From Micromonospora musae (GTDB taxonomy: Bacteria; Actinomycetota; Actinomycetes; Mycobacteriales; Micromonosporaceae): 64,000 bases of DNA. Below are positions 1 through 7,767 of the stretch, in pieces. Numbering within the stretch: position 1 is the stretch's first letter; the number at the start of each line of letters is the position of its first letter. The DNA lies in assembly GCF_003626635.1 (NCBI RefSeq), contig NZ_RAZT01000003.1, forward strand, positions 124,001 through 188,000, read 5' to 3'. The translations under genes and the position numbers were made by a program. A model generated the notes under the pieces. It saw nothing but the letters and a program-made list of their open reading frames with translations. It was not told where the DNA came from and did no database searches.

Positions 1-30
1 TCGGGACAGGTCGTACGAGGGCGCGCTCAC
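1..30 (-). CDS. 5' end of an unknown downstream gene (partial, off window)
   Basis: On the minus strand a GTG at 30-28 overlaps the TGA of the terpene synthase gene in a 4-bp GTGA junction, and the frame stays open to the window edge (VSAPSYDLSR). This junction type recurs throughout the window, so a third gene of the terpene operon probably starts here. Only ten codons are visible and no function can be given. Confidence 0.35.
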   Translation of the reverse strand, partial: MSAPSYDLSR

Positions 31-920
31 CGGCTGCCCCAGAAGTCGGTGGAGCCGTAGAAACCGCTCGTGTAACCGAGCTGTCGGGTCAGGTAGGTCG
101 CCTCCCGGGGGCACCGGTCGGCGAGGTCCGCGAGCGTCTTACGGCAGCTCTGCGTCAACTCGGCTGCCCGCCGCGCCACCTCGGTCGGGTCACCGACCAG
201 GGTGATGGCGTTCAGATCGCCCCACTCCCGGTCCCGCTCGTGGGTGGCCAGGTCGTTGACCAGGCGCAGCACCTGCTGCACCTGGTCGCTGGCGGCGACC
301 AGCTCGGGCAGCCGGCGGTGCACGTCGGCGTCTCCGGTACGGATCCAGTGCGCCACGTTGACCACGGTGCAGGCGAGATTGTCCGCGTTGTCGAGGTACT
401 CCTCGTAGCTCGGCGGCTGCCCGGCCGCCGTCGACTCACGCCAGTCGTACTCGCGCGCCATCGCCGCCAGGGTGCGGTGGACCGCCTCCCGCCACAGCGC
501 GCGGGCCTCGGGATAGCCCGGCGACCGGGTCAACTCGTCGCACAGTTCGGCCAGGAACCGTCCCAGCGGATCCTCGGCGGCCGGGGCGGCGCCGTCGACG
601 ACGGCGAGCGTCTCCGCCGTGACCCGGTCGACCTCCTCGCGCGACTTCGCGAGGTAGTCGACCTGGAAGTCGAGCGCGAAGCCCCAGAGCACCATCCGGT
701 TGGCGAACCTCAACTCCTCCACCGTGCACCACGGGGAGCTGAAGGCCATCGCCATCGCGATGCTGCTGTACAGCGCCGGGTCGAACGGCCGCGCGGAGAA
801 GAGCTCGGAGTGCTCGGCGGCCCGCCGTTGGAGGTCACGCTGCCCCTTCGCGGCGAGCGCGCAGATGCGGCCCTGCTCGGCCGCGAGGGACAGGTCGTCG
901 TCAGATCGGTGCATCTCCAT
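27..920 (-). CDS. class I terpene synthase-like protein
   Basis: A 297-residue all-helical protein of the size of bacterial class I terpene cyclases, which ionise prenyl diphosphates with Mg2+. The NSE-type site is visible as NDLATHERD (N222, T226, D230). The Asp-rich site is unusual: at the expected place after W79 it reads DFQVD (D84, D88), so the second Asp of DDxxD is Phe. The ATG at 920 lies 2 nt after the P450 stop, so the two genes are an operon; the frame is open further upstream, but that extension only runs out of frame over the P450. Family assignment is good; substrate (C15 or C20) and product cannot be told. Confidence 0.8.
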   Translation of the reverse strand: MEMHRSDDDLSLAAEQGRICALAAKGQRDLQRRAAEHSELFSARPFDPALYSSIAMAMAFSSPWCTVEELRFANRMVLWGFALDFQVDYLAKSREEVDRVTAETLAVVDGAAPAAEDPLGRFLAELCDELTRSPGYPEARALWREAVHRTLAAMAREYDWRESTAAGQPPSYEEYLDNADNLACTVVNVAHWIRTGDADVHRRLPELVAASDQVQQVLRLVNDLATHERDREWGDLNAITLVGDPTEVARRAAELTQSCRKTLADLADRCPREATYLTRQLGYTSGFYGSTDFWGSR

Positions 921-922
921 CC

Positions 923-2302
923 TCAGGCCGCGTCCGCCGTGCTGGTGAGGGTCAGCTCCACCCGCCTGCGGGGCCGCAGGGCGGCGGCGAGGCGCAGCCC
1001 GGGTACGCCGGATCGGCGCAGCCGGAACCGGTAACGGCTCAGCATGGTGGCGAGGATCAGCTGCGCCTCCAGGTAGAAGAGGTACATGCCGAGGCACTGG
1101 TGCGGGCCACCCCCGAACGGGAAGTGGGCGTAGCGGTGCCGGGCGCGGATCCGTTCCGGGGTGAACCGGTCGGGGTCGAACTCGTCCGGCCGGTCCCAGA
1201 ACGCCGTCATCCGCTGGGTGATCAGCGGGCTGGCGACCATCGTTGCGCCGGCCTCCACCTGCACCCCGTCGATGACGTCGTCGGCGACCGCACGCCGCGG
1301 GATGATCCAGCCGATCGGATAGAGCCGCAGCAGCTCGTCCAGGACCATCCGCGTGTAGGGCAGCTGGTTGAGGTGCTCCCGCTTGACGGGCCCGTCGCCG
1401 ACCACCCGCGCGATCTCGTCGTAGAGCCGCTCGGCGACGTCGGGACGGTCGTCGAGGTGCGGCCAGAGCCAGGTGAGCACGTTGATGGTGGTCTCCGTGG
1501 TGGCCGCGAACATGGCCACCGTGTCGTTGCGTACCTGCTGCTCGCTGAGCTGCCGACCGTCCTCGGTACGCGCCTGCCAGAGCGTGGAGATGACATCGTC
1601 TCCCTCGTCGGCCGTCGCCTTGGACGCGCGCACGATCGGCAGCAGGACGTCGTCCACGACCTTCTTCGCCCGCCGGAACGGCCGGTCGCCCGGCATCGGC
1701 AGCGACAGCGGCGCGAACGGCACGACGATGCGGGGAATGACGGCGGTGGCGATGACGTCCTGCGCGTCGACCACCCGCATCGCGTCCGGTACGGAGATCT
1801 TCTCGCCGAAGAGCACCTTCATGATGGCTCGACACACGATGCGGGTCTGCTCGACTCCGATGTCGACGGTGCGGCCGTCCCGGGACGGCTCGTCGAGCTC
1901 GTCGACGGCCTGCCCGATCGCCTCCGCCATCCCGTCGACCAGCGCCTCGACGCGCTTGGCGGTGAACATCGGCTGGAGCATTCGCCGGCTGGCCGACCAG
2001 ATCTGCCCCTCGCCGAGGATCCCCTCGCCGAAGAGGCGCTTCACGGGTCGCCAGAACAGCCCGTCGCCGGCCCGCTCGTAGTTCTCCGACCGATCGCGCA
2101 GTACGTGTTGCACGTGCCGGGGATCCGTCACCAGGTACGGCCGGAACGAGCCGAGGTTGAGGCGGATCAGCTCACCGCCGGTGCGGTTGCCGACGGTTAT
2201 CAGCGCACGGGCCGGGTCTCGGAGCAGGCTCGGCACCATCTGGTGCAGCGGCACGGTGCGCGCTCGTCGGACGCGGGACTGCCCGGTATCTGGCGATTGC
2301 AC
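923..2302 (-). CDS. cytochrome P450
   Basis: A 459-residue soluble bacterial P450. Visible are the I-helix oxygen-activation segment AATTETT (266-272, with Thr where Gly is usual), the K-helix ExxR (E323-R326) and the heme loop FPFGGGPHQCLG with the thiolate ligand at C403. The GTG start at 2302 is preceded by an AAGGGGG ribosome site about 10 nt upstream. It is the first gene of the pair with the terpene synthase 2 nt downstream, so it most likely oxidises that enzyme's hydrocarbon product (inference from context). Its ferredoxin partner is not in the window. Confidence 0.93.
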   Translation of the reverse strand: MQSPDTGQSRVRRARTVPLHQMVPSLLRDPARALITVGNRTGGELIRLNLGSFRPYLVTDPRHVQHVLRDRSENYERAGDGLFWRPVKRLFGEGILGEGQIWSASRRMLQPMFTAKRVEALVDGMAEAIGQAVDELDEPSRDGRTVDIGVEQTRIVCRAIMKVLFGEKISVPDAMRVVDAQDVIATAVIPRIVVPFAPLSLPMPGDRPFRRAKKVVDDVLLPIVRASKATADEGDDVISTLWQARTEDGRQLSEQQVRNDTVAMFAATTETTINVLTWLWPHLDDRPDVAERLYDEIARVVGDGPVKREHLNQLPYTRMVLDELLRLYPIGWIIPRRAVADDVIDGVQVEAGATMVASPLITQRMTAFWDRPDEFDPDRFTPERIRARHRYAHFPFGGGPHQCLGMYLFYLEAQLILATMLSRYRFRLRRSGVPGLRLAAALRPRRRVELTLTSTADAA

Positions 2303-2910
2303 CGGCGCCGAACCCCCTTATTGCAACTGTCTGTCGTGGATCGACTATGTGGAGTCAGGACTCAGCGAGCATGCCACCGCACCGTGGAACTTCTCTAGTC
2401 GCATCCGGAGAAATTTTCACGCGCCACAGGTGGCACCCACCGGCAAGACCGTGCGACGGCAGTGACGCGTTGCGCGGTTCCCACGGGGCGACGGTCCAGC
2501 GGGTACGCGTACCGGCCCGCCGGGAGGCGGCGACGCGTCCGGAGCGCGCCCGGCACGTCGACCGACCACGCCCTCCGGGTCGGCGTGGGACGGTGCGGCA
2601 CGCCCGGCCCGGGTACGCGCGAGCGCCGCCCTGCCGGACGCGCTCCGGCCCGATCCGCGGCGACGGGGCCGCTCGGCGAGGCTGCCCGCCGGAGACGGCC
2701 CGCTCGGACGAAGCAGCCGGCCCGCTCGACGAACCAGCCGGCCCGGGGACGTGGACCGGCCGGAGCGGCGGGCGGTGGGCAGGGCTCGCCGGGCCGGGCC
2801 GGGCCGGGCCGGGCCGGGCCGGGCCGGGCCGGGATCAGGCATACCCGGCAGGTCAGCGGCCCTGATCGGCGGGGTAACCCGCGCGGCCCCGGGCACCCTG
2901 TGCCAGGCTC
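2303..2910. other. 608-bp intergenic region, divergent promoters
   Basis: This separates the leftward P450 operon from the rightward DUF2630 gene. The first 130 bp (2303-2430) are clearly AT-richer than the rest and contain the P450 leader and ribosome site, so its promoter is probably there. The remainder is very GC-rich and ends in the GGGCC tandem tract. Open frames here lack ribosome sites and have no recognisable domains; no gene is called. Confidence 0.6.
2791..2833. repeat. GGGCC pentamer tandem repeat, 8 copies plus GGG
   Basis: Eight perfect tandem GGGCC units (2791-2830) followed by GGG, about 80 bp before the DUF2630 start codon. The plus strand has nine runs of three G separated by CC, a pattern able to fold as a G-quadruplex; the strand is the sense strand of the downstream gene. 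Confidence 0.9.
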
Positions 2911-2916
2911 ATGGTC

Positions 2917-3165
2917 ATGGACGACAAGAACATCCTGAACCGGATCTCCGAGCTGGTCGACGAGGAGCACCAGCTGCGCGCGGCGGCGCAGGCCCACGAG
3001 AAGGGCACCGACGAGGAGGCGCAGAACCGGCTCCGCGAGCTGGAGGAGTCCCTCGACCAGTGCTGGGACCTGCTGCGCCGGCGCCGCGCGGCCCGGGCCA
3101 ACCACGGCGACCCGGACTCCCAGGGCACCCGCCCCAAGCCCGAGGTCGAGCGCTACCTCCAGTGA
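2917..3165 (+). CDS. DUF2630 family protein
   Basis: A small charged, helical protein of 82 residues from ATG 2917 (84 from the ATG at 2911). It has the DUF2630 pattern: N-terminal MDDKNILNRI, a central LDQCWDLLRRRRA segment and a C-terminal EVERYLQ. The family is widespread in Actinobacteria and has no known function. It stands alone, with no operon partner on its strand. Both ATGs are possible; the later one matches the usual family N-terminus. Confidence 0.85.
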   Translation: MDDKNILNRISELVDEEHQLRAAAQAHEKGTDEEAQNRLRELEESLDQCWDLLRRRRAARANHGDPDSQGTRPKPEVERYLQ

Positions 3166-3265
3166 CCCCGACGGGTGGGCCGGGCGGGTCCGCCACCACG
3201 GCGCCGGCTGGCGGCCGGCCCCCGGCGACGCCGCGCCCGTGGCGCGACCGCCCGGCCCACCCGGT

Positions 3266-4201
3266 TCAGCGGAGCCCCGCCTCCCGCAGCAACTCCCCCG
3301 TCAGCGCGGTCGGGTCGGCCAGGTCGGCCGGTAGTCCCCGCGCCACGAACCAGGTGCTCACCACCCGGACGTCCCGGGCCAGGAACTCGGGCCCCTGCGG
3401 GTTGCCCACCACGTCGACCACCTGAGGCAAGTCGATCATGACGAGCCGGTCGCGGTGCACCAGGAGGTTGTACGGCGACAGGTCGCCGTGTGCATACCCG
3501 GCCCGGGCCAGTACGACCAGCGCGTCGACCAGCTGGCCCCAGAGGTCGCGCAGAGCGGCCCGGTCCGGCCGAAGCTGGGCCAGCCGGGGCGCGGCCTGCC
3601 CCTCCTCCGGGTCACCGACGAACTCGAGCATCAACTCGGTGCCGCGCACCTGCACCGGGTACGGCACGGCGATCGTGCCGTACTCGGCGCCGATCTCCCA
3701 GAGCCGGGCGAGCGCGGCGAACTCGGCCGCCGCCCACTGCCCGGCGATCAACTGTCGGCCGAAGGCGGTCCGACCGGCCATCGCCCGGTTCTCCCGGGAC
3801 CGGCGGACCCGCCGCCCCTCCAGGTAGCCGGCGTCCCGGTGGAAGAGCCGGTGCTCGGCGTCCCGGTAGCGCTTGGCGGCCAGCAGGCAGGCCCGGTCGG
3901 TGCCGGGGACCGCCCGGCGGACGAGGTGTACGTCCGCCTCCTTGCCGGTCTTGAGCACACCGAGTTCGGTGTCCTTCGCCGCCAGCTCGGTGACGAGCCA
4001 GTCGGGGTGTGGCTGCGGCCCGTGCACGGCGTCGTCCCAGGACGACCAGCGCTGGTCGGTCTCCGGATCGGAGTGGTCGACCGGGTCGATGGCGGCCGGC
4101 TCGGCGTGCCGGCCGCGCTTCAGGAACTGTGGTTCGTCGTCGTCGAAGCGGCGTCGGCCGCCCGCCCGGCGCTCCTGCGCCGGGAAGTCATGATCGCGCA
4201 C
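3266..4201 (-). CDS. RIO-type serine/threonine protein kinase
   Basis: A 311-residue RIO1-like atypical kinase. K110 in LAAKRYRD is the ATP-anchoring lysine; the catalytic loop is HGDLSPYNLL (H238, D240, N245) and the metal-binding Asp is D257 in MIDLPQ. There is no activation or substrate-binding lobe, as usual for RIO kinases. The N-terminal 60 residues are charged and probably flexible. The start is taken at GTG 4201, 11 nt after AGGGA; the frame is open further upstream. Bacterial RIO kinases have poorly known targets; the neighbours give no clue. Confidence 0.88.
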   Translation of the reverse strand: MRDHDFPAQERRAGGRRRFDDDEPQFLKRGRHAEPAAIDPVDHSDPETDQRWSSWDDAVHGPQPHPDWLVTELAAKDTELGVLKTGKEADVHLVRRAVPGTDRACLLAAKRYRDAEHRLFHRDAGYLEGRRVRRSRENRAMAGRTAFGRQLIAGQWAAAEFAALARLWEIGAEYGTIAVPYPVQVRGTELMLEFVGDPEEGQAAPRLAQLRPDRAALRDLWGQLVDALVVLARAGYAHGDLSPYNLLVHRDRLVMIDLPQVVDVVGNPQGPEFLARDVRVVSTWFVARGLPADLADPTALTGELLREAGLR

Positions 4202-4523
4202 TGCGGTGCTCGTCCCTTGTTCGAGGTGAATGAAGGCCGGTGGGAACGACCTGCGAAGACGGCCATGACCGACCCCCTCTCCTCGACCGGGCCAACGCCC
4301 GGGGTGCACCATGCGCGGATCATGCTGGCTGCCCGCCGAGCGACCGTCAACCGAAATACGGCCCGTCGGCCGGCGCGCCCTTTGGCCGGCCGACCCAGGT
4401 GCGAGCAGACGGTCACCTTCGCGCCGTCGGCCGGGCCGGAGCAGGGCCACGGCGGCGGATCCGGCGGGCACGCCGAAACAACGGGGCGGCCGAACCTCAG
4501 CCGGCCGGCAGCGTGGCCGGGGC
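4202..4523. other. 322-bp intergenic region with a pgk-derived fragment
   Basis: This lies between two leftward genes (HAD hydrolase upstream, RIO kinase downstream). It presumably contains the RIO kinase promoter. The one recognisable element is the pgk-like fragment at 4370-4426; the rest shows no gene or clear hairpin. Confidence 0.6.
4370..4426 (-). pseudogene. fragment homologous to the pgk gene of this window
   Basis: This stretch aligns with 41113-41165 inside pgk on the same strand: 33 bases are identical without a break (4394-4426 against 41133-41165), and the remaining part aligns with one substitution and a 4-base insertion (52 of 53 aligned bases identical). On the minus strand it still reads [13 protein letters not shown], the conserved N-terminal PGK motif, and is then frameshifted. 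Sequence similarity ends abruptly on both sides. It is a relic or ectopic copy, not a gene. Confidence 0.85.
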
Positions 4524-5168
4524 TCAGCCGGCGAGCACCGCGGCGACCGCGGCGATCAGGCCGTCTGCCGTACGGGTCGGCCGGAACCTGCCGTCGGACC
4601 AGGTACGCCCCCGGTGCAGCCAGACGCTGGGCAGGCCGACCGCCGCCGCGCCGCCGATGTCCGCCTCCGGGCCGTCGCCGACGACCCACGCGCCCCGCAG
4701 CGGCATCCGTACCCGCTGGGCGGCGAGCGCGAAGATTCTCGGGTTGGGCTTGCTGACGCCCGCCTCCTCGGAGATCACCCAGTCGGCGACGTACCGGTCC
4801 AGCCCGGTCTCACGGATCTTGGCCTCCTGCTGCCGGACGGCGCCGTTGGCGACCACCACGGGCACCCAGCCGGCCTGGTCGGCGATCCGCAGCGCGCAGG
4901 CGATCAGCGGGTCCAGCCGGGTGTGCGCCACCAGCCCGTCGTGCAGCTCCTCGACCAGGTCGATCGAGGGCACGCGCAGGTCGTACCGGTCCCGGATCGC
5001 GTCGGCCACGTCCCAGCGGTCGGTCAGCCCGTCGGCGTCGATGGAGAGCAACCACTCGATGTCGGCCGCGGGCGCGCCGATGCCGTCAAGGAAGCCCTGC
5101 CCCCAGGCACGGAACGGCCCGGCCCGGTCGAGCAGGGTGTTGTCCAGGTCCATGAGGAGCAGTGGCAC
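4524..5168 (-). CDS. HAD-superfamily hydrolase
   Basis: A 214-residue haloacid-dehalogenase-type phosphatase. All four motifs are present: DLDNTLLD near the N-terminus (nucleophile D7 and acid D9), VVVANGA, the lysine in GVSKPNPRIF and the metal-binding GDGPEADIGGA. The helical insert between motifs I and II is a C1-type cap. The protein most likely dephosphorylates a small phospho-metabolite; the substrate cannot be predicted. It lies 55 bp downstream of the nitrilase-family gene on the same strand and may be co-transcribed with it. Confidence 0.9.
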   Translation of the reverse strand: MPLLLMDLDNTLLDRAGPFRAWGQGFLDGIGAPAADIEWLLSIDADGLTDRWDVADAIRDRYDLRVPSIDLVEELHDGLVAHTRLDPLIACALRIADQAGWVPVVVANGAVRQQEAKIRETGLDRYVADWVISEEAGVSKPNPRIFALAAQRVRMPLRGAWVVGDGPEADIGGAAAVGLPSVWLHRGRTWSDGRFRPTRTADGLIAAVAAVLAG

Positions 5169-5223
5169 TCGGGCACCTTACGGTAATCAGCGCACCCAGC
5201 GACAGATCCGTTACGTGAACTCC

Positions 5224-6087
5224 TCAACCCAACAGGAACAGCCGGGCGGAGCCCTGATCGGGCAGCCGGTCGACGAGCATCGAGTGCGCCGCCCGGGTGG
5301 CCGCCAGCTGAGCCGGGCGCAGCGTCACGACCAGCACCTCCTCGCCGGTGTCGGCGGCCCGGGCCAACGTACGCCCCTCCGGATCGTAGACGGCCGCTCC
5401 GCCGTTGAAGTGCCACGGGTCGGCGCCCCCGACGGAGTTGGCGAAGACGACGTACATGGTGTTGTCCAGCGCGCGGGCCGGATAGTAGAGGTCGCGGCGG
5501 TGCTCGGAGCCGGTGAGGTAGCCGCTCGGGCAGAGGTAGCCGTGCGCGCCGTCGAGGGCGGCGGCCCGCCCGTGCTCCGGGAAACAGCCGTCGTAGCAGA
5601 TGCCCAGCCCGAACCGCCAGTCGCCGACGGAGAGGGTGGCGCCCTGCGTACCGGGCACGAAGAGTTCGCGTTCCCCGCCCCAGAGCTGCTGCTTGTCGTA
5701 CCCGGCCCGGACCGCGCCGGCGCGGTCGACGACCAGTGAGGAGATGGTCCGCCGCCCGTCGGGATGGCGTACCGCGGCGCCGATCACCACGGTCACGCCG
5801 CCGGCCGCCGCCGCTTCGCTCAACGCCGTGAGTCGCGGATCGTCGACGGTACGGTCGCCGGCCGCGGCCACGTCGGTGCCGACTGGGTCGGCGGCGAGGG
5901 TCGGTGGGTGGTATGCGGGCAGGAAGAGCTCCGGCAGGACGACGATCCGGGCACCGGCGTCGGCGGCCCGGGCGACCAGGCGGGCGGCGGTGCCCGCGTT
6001 GCCGGCGACGTCTCCGGGGACCGGCTCGGCCTGCACGGCGGCGACGGTCAGCGGGGCGGAGGGCAGGGGGGCGAGGGGTGGCATCAC
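5224..6087 (-). CDS. carbon-nitrogen hydrolase (nitrilase superfamily)
   Basis: A 287-residue nitrilase-fold amidase. The catalytic triad is visible: Glu in VVLPELF, Lys in YDKQQLWGG and Cys in GLGICYDGCFPE. The family hydrolyses amides or carbamoyl groups of small molecules such as N-carbamoyl amines or deaminated glutathione-like compounds; the exact substrate is unknown. The start is GTG 6087 or the adjacent ATG 6084. The gene is divergent from the TetR regulator across a 98-bp spacer with two palindromes, so it is a plausible target of that regulator. Confidence 0.9.
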   Translation of the reverse strand: MMPPLAPLPSAPLTVAAVQAEPVPGDVAGNAGTAARLVARAADAGARIVVLPELFLPAYHPPTLAADPVGTDVAAAGDRTVDDPRLTALSEAAAAGGVTVVIGAAVRHPDGRRTISSLVVDRAGAVRAGYDKQQLWGGERELFVPGTQGATLSVGDWRFGLGICYDGCFPEHGRAAALDGAHGYLCPSGYLTGSEHRRDLYYPARALDNTMYVVFANSVGGADPWHFNGGAAVYDPEGRTLARAADTGEEVLVVTLRPAQLAATRAAHSMLVDRLPDQGSARLFLLG

Positions 6088-6137
6088 GGGGGCGATGCTA
6101 GACGGGCGGGCCGACGGCCACGGCCCCCAATCCCAAG

Positions 6138-6169
6138 CCGTACGTACGGTTTGCGTGACGTCCCGTCAC
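6138..6169. promoter_or_regulatory. two palindromes in the nitrilase/TetR divergent promoter
   Basis: CCGTACGTACGG (6138-6149) is a perfect 12-bp palindrome extended by matching AA/TT on its flanks. Six bases later GTGACG-tcc-CGTCAC (6155-6169) is a second perfect dyad. Both lie within 50 bp of the TetR start codon, the usual place for an autoregulatory TetR-family operator. Confidence 0.55.
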
Positions 6170-6185
6170 CTGGGACGATCGACGC

Positions 6186-6758
6186 GTGCCCAGAGTAAGC
6201 CAGGACCAGCTCGATGCGCGCCGCCAGGAGATCCTCGCCGCCTCGCGGGCGTGTTTCGCGCGGCACGGATACGAGGGCGCGACCGTGCGCCGCCTCGAAG
6301 AGGCCACCGGGCTGTCCCGGGGCGCCATCTTCCACCACTTCCGTGACAAGGACTCGCTCTTCCTCGCCGTCGCCGAGGACGACGCCGCCGCCATGGTCGA
6401 GACGGTCGCCCGCAACGGTCTGGTCCAGGTGATGCGGGACCTGCTGGCCGGTGCCATGTCCCCGGACACCACCGGCTGGCTCGGCACCCAGCTCGAGGTC
6501 TCCCGCCGGCTGCGTACCGACCCGGCCTTCGCCCGCCGCTGGGCCGAGCGGTCCGCCGCGATAGCCGAGGCGACCCGCGACCGGCTGGCCCGCCAGCGGG
6601 ACGCGGGGGTGCTGCGCGAGGACGTCCCGATCGACGTGCTGGCCCAGTTCCTCGAACTCGCCTACGACGGCCTCGTGCTGCACCTGGCGATGGGGCGCCC
6701 CGCCGGCGACCTCGGCCCCGTCCTCGACCTGGTCGAGGAGGCGGTCCGCCGGCGCTGA
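6186..6758 (+). CDS. TetR-family regulator, AcnR-like
   Basis: A 190-residue TetR-type repressor. The N-terminal helix-turn-helix (about residues 10-55, with ATVRRLEEATGLSRGAIFHHF) strongly resembles AcnR, the actinobacterial repressor of aconitase. AcnR genes normally sit next to acn; none is present here. The gene starts at GTG 6186 and is divergent from the nitrilase-family gene. The C-terminal ligand domain is conventional. The AcnR relation is from recalled family sequence, so the regulon is uncertain. Confidence 0.87.
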   Translation: MPRVSQDQLDARRQEILAASRACFARHGYEGATVRRLEEATGLSRGAIFHHFRDKDSLFLAVAEDDAAAMVETVARNGLVQVMRDLLAGAMSPDTTGWLGTQLEVSRRLRTDPAFARRWAERSAAIAEATRDRLARQRDAGVLREDVPIDVLAQFLELAYDGLVLHLAMGRPAGDLGPVLDLVEEAVRRR

Positions 6759-6849
6759 GCCGGCGGCTGCGCGCCCTCGTACGGGGTCGTGGCGTTGGCC
6801 GGGTTGCTCCACAATGAGTTCGCCGACCCTTCGGTGACAGGAGCAGCCG

Positions 6850-7767
6850 ATGAACGAGTTCGATCTCGCCGCTTCGGGCGATACGTGGGGCATCTCCGGT
6901 CCAACCTTCCTCCGGTTCTACCTCGCCGCGGCGGCCGTGCTGGTGGCCGTCGCCGTGCTCCACCGGATCCGGCTGCGCACGGTCGGGCGGGAGGGCGGTC
7001 GCAACCCGCTCGACCCGCAGCAGGCCGCGTACCTCAACGGCGGCGACACGCTCACCGTGCACGCGGCGCTCGCCGGGCTGCGCGCCGTCGGCGCGATCGA
7101 CGTCGGGGCGAACCACCAGCTGAAGGCGACCGGCCCGCTGCCCGCCGGGGCGACGCCGCTGGACCGGGCGGTGCACCACGCGGCCGGGCAGCGGGCCCGG
7201 GTCCGCGAGCTACGCCGGGACCAGTGGGTGGACCGGGCGCTCACCGACCTGCGCGCCGGTCTCGAACAGCGCGGCCTGCTCCTGTCGTCGGCCCGCCGCA
7301 CGACCGCCCGGCGCGCGTCGTTCGCCCTCTTCGCCCTGATCGCCATCGGCGTGGTGCGGACGTTCGTCGGGCTCTCCGACAGCCGGCCCGTCGGCTATCT
7401 GTTCCTCAGCCTGCTGCCGCTCTTCGTGGTCTTCCTGTTCCTGAGCCGGGTTCCGCGAGTGAGCCGCGCCGGCCGGCAGGCCCTGCGCGATCTGCGTCGG
7501 CAACACGCCCACCTCGCTCCCTCCTCCGCTCCGGCGTACGCGACCTACGGCGCGGTCGGCGCGGCCACGGGCGTGGCGCTCTTCGGCGCCGCCTCGCTCT
7601 GGGCGCTCGACCCGGGTTTCGCCGAAGGGGCCGAGATCCCACGCCAGGCGATCTCCGACGGGGGCGTCGGCGCGTCCGGTGGTGACAGCGGCTCCGGCGG
7701 CGACGGCGGCTCCTGCGGCGGCGGTTCCTGCGGCGGCGGCGGTGGCTGTGGGGGCGGGTGCGGCGGG
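6850..7767 (+). CDS. TIGR04222-type membrane protein with Gly/Cys-rich tail
   Basis: The stop codon ends at 7770. The 306-residue protein has hydrophobic segments at about 17-37, 155-175, 183-203 and 233-251, a soluble central domain, and a tail from about residue 270 made almost only of Gly, Ser, Asp and Cys with C289, C294, C300 and C304. This layout is that of TIGR04222-domain proteins. The stop overlaps the DUF692 start by 4 bp (GTGA). The soluble domain probably faces the cytosol. The Cys-containing tail is a plausible substrate of the DUF692 enzyme (inference). ATG 6850 follows an AGGAGC ribosome site. Confidence 0.88.

Noticed and set aside
27..1835. A 602-codon open frame covering the terpene synthase and half of the P450
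   Set aside because: Only the last 297 codons have family character; the upstream part is an arginine-rich out-of-frame reading of the P450 gene, and a start codon follows the P450 stop.
2791..2833. GGGCC array as a CRISPR or coding repeat
   Set aside because: The units are contiguous 5-mers without spacers, and no supported gene spans them.
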